DNA from: Pseudomonadota bacterium | Lineage (GTDB): Bacteria; Pseudomonadota; Alphaproteobacteria; Caulobacterales; Caulobacteraceae | Assembly (NCBI GenBank): GCA_023386645.1 | Contig: JAEWJI010000058.1 | Span: 62,001-126,000, forward strand | Reading direction: 5' to 3' | Length of the DNA stretch: 64,000 nt | Shown here: in pieces, positions 19,300 to 31,729 of the stretch | Layout of the letters: every line of letters begins with the position of its first letter | Numbering within the stretch: position 1 is the stretch's first letter | Translations under genes and position numbers: made by a program | Notes under the pieces: generated by a model | Told to the model about the DNA's origin: nothing | The model's database searches: none | Seen by the model: the letters and a program-made list of their open reading frames with translations, nothing else

Positions 19300-20336
19300 G
19301 CGCGCCAGAAGCCGACGATGCGCTTGACCTCGTCGACCACCGGGTCGGCGACCGCGGCGGCGCGCTCGGCCCCGTCCTTGAGCACGCGGTCGATCTCGGC
19401 GGGATCATCCATCAGGCGGCGCATGCGGTCGGTGATCGGGCCCATCTTGGCGACGGCCAGGTCCGCCAGGCGCGGCTTGAAGGCGCCGAAGCCCTGGCCG
19501 CCGAACTCGGCCAGCACAGCCTCACGCGTCGTGTCGGCGAGCGCCGCGTAGAGGGTGACGAGGTTCTTGGCCTCGGCTCGGCCCTCCAGGCCTTCCAGTG
19601 TTTCCGGCAGGGGCTCGGCGTCGGTGCGGGCCTTCCGGACCTTGGCGGCGATGGCGTCGGCGTCGTCCAGCAGGTTGATGCGCGACTGGTCCGACGGGTC
19701 GGACTTGGACATCTTCGCCGAGCCGTCGCGAAGCGACATGACCCGGGGGGCGGGCCCTTGCGTCAGGGGTTCGGGCAGGGGGAAGAAGCCGGGAACGCCG
19801 AAGTCGGTGTTGAACTTCTGGGCGATGTCCCGGGTCAGCTCCAGGTGCTGCTTCTGGTCCTCGCCGGTCGGCACCTCGGTCGCCTTGTAGAGCAGAATGT
19901 CGGCGGCCTGGAGCACCGGGTAGGTATAGAGGCCGACCGAGGCGCGTTCCTTGTGCTTGCCCGACTTCTCCTTGAACTGGGTCATGCGGTCGAGCCAGCC
20001 GAGCCGGGCCACGCAGTTGAAGATCCAGGCCAGGTCGGCATGGGCGCGCACCGCCGACTGCGGGAAGATCACCGAGCGGACGGGGTCGAGGCCCGAGGCC
20101 AGATAGGCGGCGGCGATCTCTCGCGTCTGGGCGGTCAGGACGGCGGGGTCCTGCCAGACGGTGATGGCGTGCATGTCGGCGACGAACAGGAAGCAGGGCG
20201 CGCCCTGGTCCTGCAGCTGGGTGAAGCGCTTCAGGGCCCCGAGGTAGTTGCCGAGGTGCAGGGCGCCGGAGGCCTGGATGCCCGAAAGGATGCGGCGGGG
20301 GCCGGTGTAGGCGGAAGGGGCGGGGGCGTCGGTCAT
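19296..20336 (-). CDS. trpS: tryptophanyl-tRNA synthetase
   Basis: This class I aminoacyl-tRNA synthetase charges tRNA-Trp. The HIGH-equivalent HLGN is at 27-30 and KMSKS at 208-212; [18 protein letters not shown] and [17 protein letters not shown] are typical of bacterial TrpRS. Length 346 is normal. The ATG at 20336 overlaps the murJ stop (ATGA), so it is translated from the glnD-murJ-trpS transcript. Confidence 0.98.
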   Translation of the reverse strand: MTDAPAPSAYTGPRRILSGIQASGALHLGNYLGALKRFTQLQDQGAPCFLFVADMHAITVWQDPAVLTAQTREIAAAYLASGLDPVRSVIFPQSAVRAHADLAWIFNCVARLGWLDRMTQFKEKSGKHKERASVGLYTYPVLQAADILLYKATEVPTGEDQKQHLELTRDIAQKFNTDFGVPGFFPLPEPLTQGPAPRVMSLRDGSAKMSKSDPSDQSRINLLDDADAIAAKVRKARTDAEPLPETLEGLEGRAEAKNLVTLYAALADTTREAVLAEFGGQGFGAFKPRLADLAVAKMGPITDRMRRLMDDPAEIDRVLKDGAERAAAVADPVVDEVKRIVGFWRA

Positions 20337-21934
20337 CAGTCCAGTCCGGGCGTGGCCGCCCCGCCGCCGGGCTCGCGCCGGAGGACGGCGCGCAGTTCGG
20401 CGGGGCTGGTGGCGCGCAAGAGCACGAGCCCGGCGCCATAGACAAGGGCGCCGACGCCACAGACCACCAAGACCGCGATCTCCTTGGCCAGGAACACGGC
20501 GCTGAGCCGCTCGTAGTTGAGCCCGGCCAGCAGCAGGACGGCCGCCATCAGAGCGGACGCGGCGATCACCCGCGACAGGCGTGCGACGAAGCGCGGCGAC
20601 GGGGCCCAGACGCTCTCACGGATTAGGGTTCCCCCCAACAGGGCCACGTTCAGCCAGGCCGAAAGGCTGGTGGCGATGGCAAGACCCAGCACCCCGTCCA
20701 CGCCGATGCGGCTGAACCACAGGAACAGGGCCGAGCCGACCACCACGGTCACGGCAACCGAGGCGACGGCGAAGATCATCGGCCGACGCGTGTCCTCGCG
20801 GGCGAAGAAGGGCGGGGTCAGGACCTTGGCGAGCACGAAGGCCGGGACGCCCCAGGCGAACTGGCGAAGGGCGTCCGCCGTCCGGGCCGCATCGGCGGAG
20901 GTGAAGGCGCCGCGTGTCACCGTCGCGTCGATGATGAAGAAGGGGATGACGAACAGGGCCACGGCGGCGGGAAGGGTGAAAACCATGGCGAGGGTCACGC
21001 CGTCGTCGAGCGTCCGCTGGCCGCCCTCATGATCGCCCGCGACGAAGGCGCGGGTCAGACGCGGCACCAGGGCCAGGCCGATGGCGACCCCGACCAAGCC
21101 AAGCGGCAGCTGGTACAGGCGGTCGGCGTTGTAGAGCACCGAACGCGCGCCCTCGTCCGACCCGGTCAGGACCTGGCTGACCACCGAGTTGAGCTGAAGC
21201 GCGCCGCCGGCCAGGGCCCCGGGGACTGCCAGGGCCAGCGCCCTCCGCACATTGGGGGTAAGGCGCGGCCAGCCCAGCCGGAGCCGCACGCCTAGTCGCC
21301 GCACGCCCCACCACAGGAGACCGGCCTGGACGAGGCCGGAAATCGTCACGGCTGCGCTGACGGCCAGCAGCAGCTCGCGCTGGGGGACCTCGAAGACGAA
21401 GGGGGCGAGCAAGGGTATCAGGGTGCAGATGTTCAGGAACACCGGCACGGCGGCCGACAGGGCGAAGCGGCCGGCGGTGTTGAGCACCCCTGACAGCAGC
21501 GACGCGATGGTCATGCAGGCGAGATAGGGCATGGCCAGCTGGGTCGCGGTCACGGCCGCGCGAAGGACCTCGGGCTGGTCACGATAGGCCGACAGCAGCC
21601 ACGGCATGATCCAGGGCATGAGGACCTGGAGCAGGACGCAGAAGGCCGCGACCACGGCGAACATGAAGCTGAGCGCCTCAGAGGCCGTGACGGCCGCAGC
21701 CTCGGCCCCCTCACGCTGGCGCACCCCGCCGTAGACCGGCACGAAGGCCTGGGCGAAGGCGCCCTCGGCGAACAGCCGCCGGAACATGTTGGGCAGCATC
21801 AACGCCGTGGTGAAGGCGTCCATCATCGGCCCCTGACCGAAGCGGGCGGCCAGAGCCATGTCGCGGGCGAAGCCGAGCACGCGGCTGCCCAGCGTCAGGC
21901 CGGACTGGACCAGGGTGTTACGCGCCAGGCTCAA
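20336..21934 (-). CDS. murJ: lipid II flippase MurJ
   Basis: This is a polytopic inner-membrane protein of the MOP/MviN family that flips lipid II for peptidoglycan synthesis. About fourteen hydrophobic segments are visible; the N-terminal [20 protein letters not shown] and [22 protein letters not shown] are the MurJ signatures, and the central [16 protein letters not shown] is conserved. Length 532. The start is TTG at 21934. It lies 33 bp after glnD and overlaps trpS by 1 bp. Confidence 0.96.
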   Translation of the reverse strand: MSLARNTLVQSGLTLGSRVLGFARDMALAARFGQGPMMDAFTTALMLPNMFRRLFAEGAFAQAFVPVYGGVRQREGAEAAAVTASEALSFMFAVVAAFCVLLQVLMPWIMPWLLSAYRDQPEVLRAAVTATQLAMPYLACMTIASLLSGVLNTAGRFALSAAVPVFLNICTLIPLLAPFVFEVPQRELLLAVSAAVTISGLVQAGLLWWGVRRLGVRLRLGWPRLTPNVRRALALAVPGALAGGALQLNSVVSQVLTGSDEGARSVLYNADRLYQLPLGLVGVAIGLALVPRLTRAFVAGDHEGGQRTLDDGVTLAMVFTLPAAVALFVIPFFIIDATVTRGAFTSADAARTADALRQFAWGVPAFVLAKVLTPPFFAREDTRRPMIFAVASVAVTVVVGSALFLWFSRIGVDGVLGLAIATSLSAWLNVALLGGTLIRESVWAPSPRFVARLSRVIAASALMAAVLLLAGLNYERLSAVFLAKEIAVLVVCGVGALVYGAGLVLLRATSPAELRAVLRREPGGGAATPGLD

Positions 21935-21967
21935 CGGAAGGCTCGCGGACTGAGGGACTTCGCGCAG

Positions 21968-24658
21968 TTACCCCGGTTCGTCCCTTGGCGATATGGGGGG
22001 CGATGTTCCCGGGTCCCGTCGGGGTCCGGGCCGGGGAGCGAAGTCGGTGACGTCGCGGGCGCTGGCCAGAGCGGCGGGCAGGCGGCGTCCGTTGGCCTGG
22101 GGCGCTGGCTCCAGCACGCGGGTCAGGGCCTTCTCGACGGCCCCGAGCCGGCGGGCCGGAGGCGGGCCGTCGGGCGTCGTCACATAGAAGCTGTCGACGA
22201 CTCGCGCACCGAATCCTGCGACGTGGGCCGAGCGGATCGACAGGCCGTGGTCGGCCAGCGCGCGGGCCAGTTCGGCCAACAGACCGGGCCGATCGGCCCC
22301 CGAGACCTCGATCACCGTCGCCGTGTCGCTGGCGTTCGGGTCGACGGTGACCACGGGGCGGACCTCGAAGGCGGCTCGTCTTGGGTGGGCGGCCGACCGC
22401 GCTGGAAGGACGGGCGCCTTGCGATCGCCACGGGCCACGGCCTCGATATCGGCCGTCAGGCGGGTCAGCCTGCGCGGTTCCGCCTGGCCATACGGCAGCC
22501 CGGCGCCGTCCTGTAGATGGAAGACATCCAGCACCGCGCCGTCGGGGGCGGTTGCGACCCGGGCGCCGGTCACGTCAGCGCCGGCGGCGGCCAGCACAGC
22601 GGCAAGGTCGGCGAACAGGCCCGGACGATCGCGCGCGGCCACGACCAGTTCGGTGGCGAGATCGTCGGCTGTGGGCTGTCGGGCCTCGGCGGCGGCTCCG
22701 TCGCTGGCGGCGCGGGCGACAAGCGCTTCGTGGCCAATCAGAGGGTCGACAACCGTGGGATCTTCACCTCGGAACAGAGCCTCGACGCCGGCATAGAGGG
22801 CGCGCATCAGCTGGCCCTTCCAGCCGTTCCAGACACCGGGCCCGACGGCTCGGATATCGGCCACGGTCAGGACCATCAGCATCCGCAGACGCTGGGGATC
22901 GCCCACAAGTTCGGCGAAGGCGCGCAGGGTCGCGGGGTCCGAAGGATCGCGCTTCTGGGCGTAGTCCGAAAGCGCCAGGTGATGGCGCACCAGCCAGACC
23001 ACCAGCTCGGTTCGGCGGGGCTCCAGCCCCATCCGCTCGCAGGCCCGGCGGGCGGCGATGGCGCCTTCCTCGAGTTGACCGCGCTCGCCGCCCTTGCCGA
23101 CGTCATGCAGCAGCATTGCCAGATAGAGCGCCACGGGATCGGTGATCAGCCGCATCACCTCGGACGCCACCGGGTGATCGGCCTTCAGGCGGCCGAGGGC
23201 GATGTCGTTGATCACCCCGATGGCTTGGAGCGTGTGCTCGTCGACCGTATAGGCGTGGTACATGTTGAACTGGGTCTGGCCGACGATCCGTGCCCATTCG
23301 GGAATGAATCGGCCGAGCAGACCCGCCTCGTTCATCAGGCTGAGGGTGCGGTAGGGTCGCCGGCCGCGCGCGAGCAGGTTCAGCAGGAGCCCGGCGGCGC
23401 GAGGGTCGCGGCGCAGTCTCGGCGTCACGAGCGACAGCGACCGACTGACGGCCGAAAAGGCGTGTGGGTGCAGGTCCAGGTCCAGCCGATCCGCGACCGT
23501 GAACAGCTCGATCAGGCGGACGGGATCGGCCATGAAAACCTCGGGACCCCGGACCGAGAGGCGTCCGCCCTCGTCGATGAAGCCCTCGACGCCGATGTCG
23601 CGCGTTCTCGCCGGCGTCAGGCGAGGCAGGTTCAGCGTCCGCTTCTGCTGCCGGGCCTCGAGGGTGGCGCTGAGCGCCCGGGTCAGGGCGCCGACGTCGC
23701 GGGCGACGATGAAGTAGCGCCGCATGAAGCGCTCCACCGCCGGCTCGTCGCCCCGTCCGCGCCAGCCCATTCGCCGCGCCACCTCGGGCTGGAGGTCAAA
23801 GGTCAGCTTCTCCTCGGCCCGGCCCGCCGTCAGATGCAGATGGGCCCGGACCCGCCAAAGGAAGTCGAACGCCTCCTCGAATAGTCTGCGTTCGCGGGGG
23901 GTCAGCAGGCCGATGAGCGCGCGTTCGCCGAGCGGACTGTCGGGGGCCAGCGAACGGGCGATCCAGAACAGGGTGTTGAGGTCGCGCAGGCCGCCCTTTC
24001 CGTCCTTGATGTTCGGCTCGACCCGGTAGCGGACGGCGCCGGCGCGCGCATGGCGCACGTCCCGCTCCGCCAGCTTGGCGGCGATGAAGGGCCGGGGATC
24101 GGCCTTCTCGACCTGTCGGCGGAAGCGGTCCAGGAACCGGTCCGCCTGCGTCGGGTGGCCGGCGACGAACCTGGCTTCCAGGAGGGTGGTCCGCACCGTC
24201 ATGTCGCCCCGCGCCATCTCCAGCGCTTCGCGAGGCGAGCGCGAGGCCTGGCCGACCTTCAGCCCCAGGTCCCATAGGACATGAAGGATGTATTCGGTGA
24301 CCCGTTCGACGCGCGCCGTCGGCTTGCCAGGGCGCAAGAACATCAGGTCGAGGTCAGAGTAGGGGGCCAGCACGCCGCGGCCATATCCACCGACCGCCAG
24401 CAGGCTCAGCCGTTCGGCGGGCTTGGCGGTCGGGAACAGGTCCTCGTCGGCCACACGCCACAGGGCGGTCAGCACCTCGTCGGCGGCGCGGGCGTATAGC
24501 CGTGCCACCTCGACGCCGGGCGCTCCCGCCTCCAGCCGCCGCTCCGCGCGCCGGCGTCCCTCGGTCCAGGCGGCCCGGAGCGCATCGACGATGGCCGCGC
24601 GCGGGTCCGGCACGGTCAGCGCCTCGACCAGCCGACGATGAAGAGGGTCCTGCGTCAC
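21968..24658 (-). CDS. glnD: [protein-PII] uridylyltransferase / uridylyl-removing enzyme
   Basis: This nitrogen sensor adds UMP to or removes it from PII according to glutamine. The nucleotidyltransferase domain has GGYGRG at 90-95 and DLD at 102-104; a GlnD-type helical linker follows, then the HD phosphohydrolase domain with LLHDVGKGG and VRHHLALS, and two C-terminal ACT domains (ATELVVAARDRPGLFADLAAVLAAAGADV and IEVSGADRPGLLAELARALADHGL). Length 896 fits. The start is GTG at 24658. It heads the glnD-murJ-trpS run, the conserved alphaproteobacterial order after mutS. Confidence 0.97.
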   Translation of the reverse strand: MTQDPLHRRLVEALTVPDPRAAIVDALRAAWTEGRRRAERRLEAGAPGVEVARLYARAADEVLTALWRVADEDLFPTAKPAERLSLLAVGGYGRGVLAPYSDLDLMFLRPGKPTARVERVTEYILHVLWDLGLKVGQASRSPREALEMARGDMTVRTTLLEARFVAGHPTQADRFLDRFRRQVEKADPRPFIAAKLAERDVRHARAGAVRYRVEPNIKDGKGGLRDLNTLFWIARSLAPDSPLGERALIGLLTPRERRLFEEAFDFLWRVRAHLHLTAGRAEEKLTFDLQPEVARRMGWRGRGDEPAVERFMRRYFIVARDVGALTRALSATLEARQQKRTLNLPRLTPARTRDIGVEGFIDEGGRLSVRGPEVFMADPVRLIELFTVADRLDLDLHPHAFSAVSRSLSLVTPRLRRDPRAAGLLLNLLARGRRPYRTLSLMNEAGLLGRFIPEWARIVGQTQFNMYHAYTVDEHTLQAIGVINDIALGRLKADHPVASEVMRLITDPVALYLAMLLHDVGKGGERGQLEEGAIAARRACERMGLEPRRTELVVWLVRHHLALSDYAQKRDPSDPATLRAFAELVGDPQRLRMLMVLTVADIRAVGPGVWNGWKGQLMRALYAGVEALFRGEDPTVVDPLIGHEALVARAASDGAAAEARQPTADDLATELVVAARDRPGLFADLAAVLAAAGADVTGARVATAPDGAVLDVFHLQDGAGLPYGQAEPRRLTRLTADIEAVARGDRKAPVLPARSAAHPRRAAFEVRPVVTVDPNASDTATVIEVSGADRPGLLAELARALADHGLSIRSAHVAGFGARVVDSFYVTTPDGPPPARRLGAVEKALTRVLEPAPQANGRRLPAALASARDVTDFAPRPGPRRDPGTSPPISPRDEPG

Positions 24659-24732
24659 CGGATCGATATAGCCGGTCCCGGCTCGCTTCGTCTTGATTGG
24701 ACGCGGGCCGGCGACGCGGCCACCAGGAGACG

Positions 24733-25323
24733 ATGTCCGCCCTCGTCGCCCTGTCCCTGGCCGCCGCCCTCCAGACGTCTCCGGCCGACCGTGCCTTCGC
24801 GCGAGCGGTGGTGGGGGAGGTGAACGCCGCCCGGACCGATCCCCAGGCTTACGCGGAGCGGCTGCGGCGCTATCGGAGCCATTTCGATGGACGTCGGGTG
24901 GTGCGGCCGGGGCGACAGACCGTACTGACGCGGGAGGGTCGGTCTGCCGTGGACGAGGCGATCCGCCATCTGGAGCGACAGCGGCCGGTTCCGGCGCTGG
25001 AGCCCGAGCGGCGGCTGGATCGGGCCGCCCGCGATCACGTCGCCGACCAGGGGCCGCGCGGCGCCATGGGCCATGTCGGCTCCGACGGGTCGTCGGTGGG
25101 AGAACGGCTCGGCCGTTATGGCGGTCGGCCCTATGGCGGCGAAAACATCCAGTACGGCGGCGATACGCCCGAGGACATGGTCGTCAACCTGATCGTCGAC
25201 GACGGCGTGCCGGATCGAGGGCACCGGACCAACATCTTCCGCGAGGGCTATCGGACCGTCGGAGCAGCCTGCGGGGATCACGCCATCTACGGCTACATGT
25301 GCGTGATCGACTTCGGCTACTGA
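24733..25323 (+). CDS. CAP-domain (SCP/PR-1-like) protein
   Basis: This 196-residue protein starts at ATG-24733 (MSALVALSLAAALQ, a short probable signal peptide), preceded by AGGAGA. The CAP fold is shown by VVGEVNAARTDPQAYAERL, MGHVGSDGSSVGERL, the GENIQYGG tetrad region and GHRTNIF. Bacterial CAP proteins are usually secreted; activity is generally unknown. It is inserted between glnD and mutS on the opposite strand, and stops 5 bp from the convergent VOC gene. Confidence 0.85.
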   Translation: MSALVALSLAAALQTSPADRAFARAVVGEVNAARTDPQAYAERLRRYRSHFDGRRVVRPGRQTVLTREGRSAVDEAIRHLERQRPVPALEPERRLDRAARDHVADQGPRGAMGHVGSDGSSVGERLGRYGGRPYGGENIQYGGDTPEDMVVNLIVDDGVPDRGHRTNIFREGYRTVGAACGDHAIYGYMCVIDFGY

Positions 25324-25327
25324 CCGG

Positions 25328-25771
25328 TCAGAAGGTCACCTTGACCGAGGGCGCACTGCGCTGGGCCGCGCCGTGAAACACCGCCTCGATATTGTTGCCG
25401 TCGGGATCCAGCACGAAGGCTCCATAGTAGCCGGGGTGGTACTGGGCGCGCTCTCCCGGCTCGCCGTTGTCGGTTCCGCCAGCCGCCAGGGCCGCCCTGT
25501 GGAAGGCCTGGACGCGATCCTCGCTGTCGGCCTGGAAAGCCAGGTGATGACGGCCGGTCAGCTGGCCCTGCGCGGCCTCGCTGTCGGCGGTCGAGACATA
25601 AAGTTCGTCCGCCCAGAAATGGTCCGGCCCCTCGCCCCCGACGGGAATGTCGAGCGCCTCGAACACCGCCTTGTAGAACCTCCGGCTGGCCTCGATGTCG
25701 CGCACCACCAGCTGGATGTGGTCGATCAGCCGGCCGCGATGCAGTTTCTGGGTCTCCACGAGGTCCTCCAT
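25328..25771 (-). CDS. VOC-family (glyoxalase/dioxygenase-fold) protein
   Basis: This 147-residue protein has the paired beta-alpha-beta-beta-beta modules: IDHIQLVVRDIEASRRFYKAVFEAL (metal His near the N-terminus), HHLAFQADSEDRVQAFHRAALAAGG, and YYGAFVLDPDGNNIEAVFHG (Glu metal ligand). This is the pattern of VOC metalloproteins; the ligand set suggests a metal-binding enzyme, but the substrate is unknown. The ATG at 25771 overlaps its own GGAG-like context. It is 49 bp downstream of mutS on the same strand. Confidence 0.88.
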   Translation of the reverse strand: MEDLVETQKLHRGRLIDHIQLVVRDIEASRRFYKAVFEALDIPVGGEGPDHFWADELYVSTADSEAAQGQLTGRHHLAFQADSEDRVQAFHRAALAAGGTDNGEPGERAQYHPGYYGAFVLDPDGNNIEAVFHGAAQRSAPSVKVTF

Positions 25772-25820
25772 TGAAATCTACCTGCCGAACGTCGTTCGCG
25801 TCGGGTGAGTTCGCCCGTGG

Positions 25821-28511
<2,691 letters not shown>

Positions 28512-28600
28512 GGCGGCCCGACAGCGTGACGGAACGCAAGGCCGCGCTCAAGCGCCGCCGAGGGTTGTCCCCAGGGCCGCCCCCTGCGAAAGAGGCCTCA

Positions 28601-28763
28601 GGCGGTTAAGGGAACGCGGTCGAACACCGCGGCTGTGCCCGCAACTGTAGGCGGCGAGGCCGTCGTTCGTCCGGATGTCCGCATCCGGCGCCACTGGAGC
28701 CTTCGGGTTCTGGGAAGGCGGGAACGGCAGCTGCTGACCCGCAAGCCAGGAGACCTGGCCGCC
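28601..28763 (+). promoter_or_regulatory. cobalamin (B12) riboswitch
   Basis: The conserved landmarks of the AdoCbl/B12 aptamer occur in order: GGCGGTTAAGGGAA at the 5' side, GTGCCCGCAACTGTA at 28635-28649, CCACTGG at 28691, GGGAAGGCGG near 28712, and the B12 box GCAAGCCAGGAGACCTGGC at 28741-28759. P1 is closed by GGCGG (28601-28605) and CCGCC (28759-28763). It precedes a BtuB-like receptor, as expected. The expression platform is in 28764-28910; a GCCCGCG/CGCGGGC hairpin at 28872-28894 ends only four bases before the GGAG Shine-Dalgarno, which suggests translational control. The rest of the 399-bp gap (28512-28600) must carry the divergent promoters. Confidence 0.95.
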
Positions 28764-28910
28764 GACGTCGTCCGTCTTCGCCCGGGACCAGGCGCGAGGC
28801 GCGGTGATCCGTCGAGGCGACCCGACCCTGAGCGCCGTTCGTTCCGAACGGGTCGGTCGCCCCTGTCTGACGCCCGCGACGCCCTCGCGCGGGCCGACGG
28901 AGATATCGCC

Positions 28911-30749
28911 ATGACGCGATCCCTGCTGCTCGGCGCCGCCTCGGCCGCCTGTTTCGCCCAACCCCTCCAGGCCCAGGAGGCGCCGGATGCCGCCGACGAC
29001 GCCTTGCCCGAGGTGGTGGTCACCGCCACCCGCCTGCACTCGATCGTCAGCGACACGCCCGGCGCGCGGGCCATCGACGCGCGCACGATCCGGCAGCGTG
29101 GCGCGGTGTTCGCCGCCGACATCCTGTCCGACGTGCCGGGCCTGTCGGTGACCCGCACGGGCGCCTTCGGCGGCGCGGCCCAGGTGCGGATGCGCGGGGC
29201 GGAGCCCGGCAAGGCCCTGATCCTGATCGACGGGGTCCCGGTCAACGACCCGGCCGAGGTGAACGGCGCCTTCGACTTCTCTGTCCTGGACCTCGTGGAG
29301 GTCGAGCGGATCGAGGTGCTCAGCGGGCCGCAGTCCTCGCTCTGGGGTTCGGACGCCATCGGCGGGGTGATCGCCTTCACCACTCGAGAACCGGACGGCC
29401 TGCGCGCCGAGGCGGAGGCCGGCGGCTTTGACACCCGGCGAGGCCGTCTGGCGGCGGGGGTGGCGACGGAACGCTATGCGCTCGGGGCCTATGTCTCGCG
29501 CCTGGGGACCGACGGGATATCGGCCGCCGACGAGGCAGACGGCAATACCGAAGCCGACGGGTTCGACACCACCACCCTGGGCGCGAGGGGGAGGTTGACC
29601 CTGACCTCCGCCGCCAGCCTCGACGCCAGCATGCGCTGGTCGGGGGGACAGGCCGAGACGGACGGCTTTCCTCCGCCGGCCTATGTGCTGGCCGACAACG
29701 CCGACACCCAGACGGTCGAGACATGGTCGGGCTTTGGGCGGCTGCGTCTGCGGGCAGGCGGCCTGGCGCACCAATTCACGGCGGCGGGCTCGACGTTCGC
29801 GCGCGAAACGGTGTCCGACTTCCCGACGCAACTTGATGGATCGCGCCGGTCGTGGCGTTGGCAGGCGGACGGTTCCGCGCGGGGCCTGGCCTACGCCTTC
29901 GGAGCGGAGCGGGACGAGGCCGAGGCCAGCCTGTCCACCGGTCTGTCCGAGGCCCTCTCGACCACCTCCGCCTTCGCGACGGCCCAGGCCAGGACGGGCG
30001 AGCGGCTGACCATGACCGGGGCGCTGCGGTGGGATGACACCGACTTTGGCTCGCGGGTGACCGGCCGGCTGGCGGGGGCCTACGCCCTGGACGGGGGGCT
30101 CACGGTCTCCGGTGCCTATGGGACGGGGTTCAAGGCGCCCTCCATCAGCCAGGCGGTCTGCGACTTCTGCGTCTCCTCCAGCCCCTTCCCGGCCCTGCGG
30201 GCGGAGACGGCGGAGGGCTACGAGGCGGCGCTAGGGTGGCGCTCGGGAGACGGCCGCATCGAGACCCGGGCGACGGTTTATCGTCTCCGGACCGAGGACC
30301 AGATCACCTATGTGTTTGATCCAGCGAGCTTCGAGAGCGTCTATCTGAACCTGGCCGAGACCCGGACCGAGGGCCTGGAGCTGGAAGGCCGCGCCCTCTT
30401 GCCGCGCGGTTTCGATCTGTCTCTGGCCTGGGCCTTCACCGACGCGATCGACGTTCGCACCGGCGCCCGGCTGTTGCGGATTCCGGAGCGAGCCGCCTCC
30501 GTGACCCTGGGCTGGTCCGGCGACCGGCTGAGCACGGCCCTGACAGTGCGGACCGAGAGCGATCAGCCGGATTCCGGGGGGGTGGGCCAAGGCTTCGTCA
30601 CGGCCAACCTTAACGGCGCCTGGCGATTGACCGACCAGGTGGAGCTGACCCTGCGGGTCGAGAACCTGGCGGACGAGCACTACCAGCAGGTCCTGGGCTA
30701 CGGCGAGCCGGGACGGTCGGCCTACGCGGGGGTCAGGCTGCGCTACTGA
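28911..30749 (+). CDS. btuB: TonB-dependent vitamin B12 receptor, BtuB-like
   Basis: This is an outer-membrane receptor for cobalamin or a relative. ATG-28911 follows GGAG; MTRSLLLGAASAACFAQPLQAQ is a signal peptide. LPEVVVTATRL is a TonB-box-like segment, the plug domain follows (IRQRGAVFAADILSDVPG, RMRGAEPGKALILIDGVPVND, VERIEVLSGPQSSLWGSDAIGGVI), and then a beta-barrel ending in the aromatic terminal strand YAGVRLRY. Length 612 matches BtuB. The B12 riboswitch directly upstream strongly supports the substrate. The 3' end overlaps the convergent aldo/keto reductase-like gene by 17 bp. Confidence 0.93.
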   Translation: MTRSLLLGAASAACFAQPLQAQEAPDAADDALPEVVVTATRLHSIVSDTPGARAIDARTIRQRGAVFAADILSDVPGLSVTRTGAFGGAAQVRMRGAEPGKALILIDGVPVNDPAEVNGAFDFSVLDLVEVERIEVLSGPQSSLWGSDAIGGVIAFTTREPDGLRAEAEAGGFDTRRGRLAAGVATERYALGAYVSRLGTDGISAADEADGNTEADGFDTTTLGARGRLTLTSAASLDASMRWSGGQAETDGFPPPAYVLADNADTQTVETWSGFGRLRLRAGGLAHQFTAAGSTFARETVSDFPTQLDGSRRSWRWQADGSARGLAYAFGAERDEAEASLSTGLSEALSTTSAFATAQARTGERLTMTGALRWDDTDFGSRVTGRLAGAYALDGGLTVSGAYGTGFKAPSISQAVCDFCVSSSPFPALRAETAEGYEAALGWRSGDGRIETRATVYRLRTEDQITYVFDPASFESVYLNLAETRTEGLELEGRALLPRGFDLSLAWAFTDAIDVRTGARLLRIPERAASVTLGWSGDRLSTALTVRTESDQPDSGGVGQGFVTANLNGAWRLTDQVELTLRVENLADEHYQQVLGYGEPGRSAYAGVRLRY

Positions 30750-31638
30750 TCGCGGCCTCGGCGATCGCGGTCTGAAGCGACCGGGCCGCCGGCTCGGCCA
30801 TGGCGAAGGCCGACCAGTCGAGCGTCGGGGCCGGCGCATGGGCGGCCGCGAGGACGGCGCGCAGCTCGGCCGAGGAGGCGACGGAGGCGACCACCGCCTC
30901 GACCGGCAGGCTGAGCGCGAAGGCCAGGGCCGCCTGCATCGGATCGAGCCGGGCCTCGGCCAGCCGTCGGCGGACGCGCGACAGGGCCAGGCTGTGTTCG
31001 GGGCCCGCCTCCGCGCCGGCGAACAGCAGGCCGCGCGCGAACACGGACGAAACGTGCACGGCCACGCCCTGGTCGGCGAGGGCCGCCAGCACGCCGGTCT
31101 GCGTGGCGCGCTGGTCCAGCAGGTTGCAGGGAATCTGGATCAGGTCCGGTTGAAGCCGGCGGGCCAGCAGGACCGGGGCGTCCTCGATCGTGGCGCACAG
31201 GCCGATGCGGCGGAACAGGCCGCGATCCTTCAGGGCCGACAGCCGGTCCCACAGCGCGCGGCCCTCGGCGCCGGCCAGGTCGGAGGCGCTGGAGACCAGC
31301 AGCACGTCGCCGCGCGGCAGGCCCAGCCGCTCGAGGGACCGGCGCGCGCGCGCCTCGATGCGGTCGGCGCCCTCCGACAGGGGCAGGGTGCTGATGCTGA
31401 CCTGGAACGGCGAGGGGAAGGGCCAGGCCTGGCCGAGCAGCCGCTCGTCGTCACCGGTCGGGCGGGTGGCCACCCGGCTCACCCCGGCGTCGGCGGCCGT
31501 CTGCAACAGGTGACGGATGGCGTCTTCACGGGCTCCGGACGGCGCGGCCATGAAGGGGTTCGGCGCGCGCACCGGCTGGGTCACGACCGCGAGCGCGAGC
31601 CTGGCGGCGGGGCTGGAGGAGGCGAGGGTGACCGTCAC
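30733..31638 (-). CDS. aldo/keto reductase-fold protein, catalytic residues not conserved
   Basis: This approximately 300-residue protein has AKR-like secondary structure and sequence remnants: RLALAVVTQP at the start, [71 protein letters not shown], and QIPCNLLDQR. The AKR tetrad (Asp in FDTA, Tyr in YG, Lys in the next strand, His in the LLH motif) appears replaced by VATR, a non-Tyr position, STLP and VSS. It may be a catalytically dead relative or a differently used fold. Start: GTG-31638 preferred; TTG-31659 is the longest option. Confidence 0.72.
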   Translation of the reverse strand: MTVTLASSSPAARLALAVVTQPVRAPNPFMAAPSGAREDAIRHLLQTAADAGVSRVATRPTGDDERLLGQAWPFPSPFQVSISTLPLSEGADRIEARARRSLERLGLPRGDVLLVSSASDLAGAEGRALWDRLSALKDRGLFRRIGLCATIEDAPVLLARRLQPDLIQIPCNLLDQRATQTGVLAALADQGVAVHVSSVFARGLLFAGAEAGPEHSLALSRVRRRLAEARLDPMQAALAFALSLPVEAVVASVASSAELRAVLAAAHAPAPTLDWSAFAMAEPAARSLQTAIAEAAISSAA

Positions 31639-31729
31639 CCTGCGAGCCTTGCCCCACAATGCTTAAGGGAGGCTGAGGGAGACGCTTACGAGACGTTACC
31701 GAACATGGTTTGCTGTGGATGATCCAGCA

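Noticed and set aside
22517..23884. 455-codon plus-strand frame
   Set aside because: Antisense to the HD/nucleotidyltransferase part of glnD; no start signal or family.
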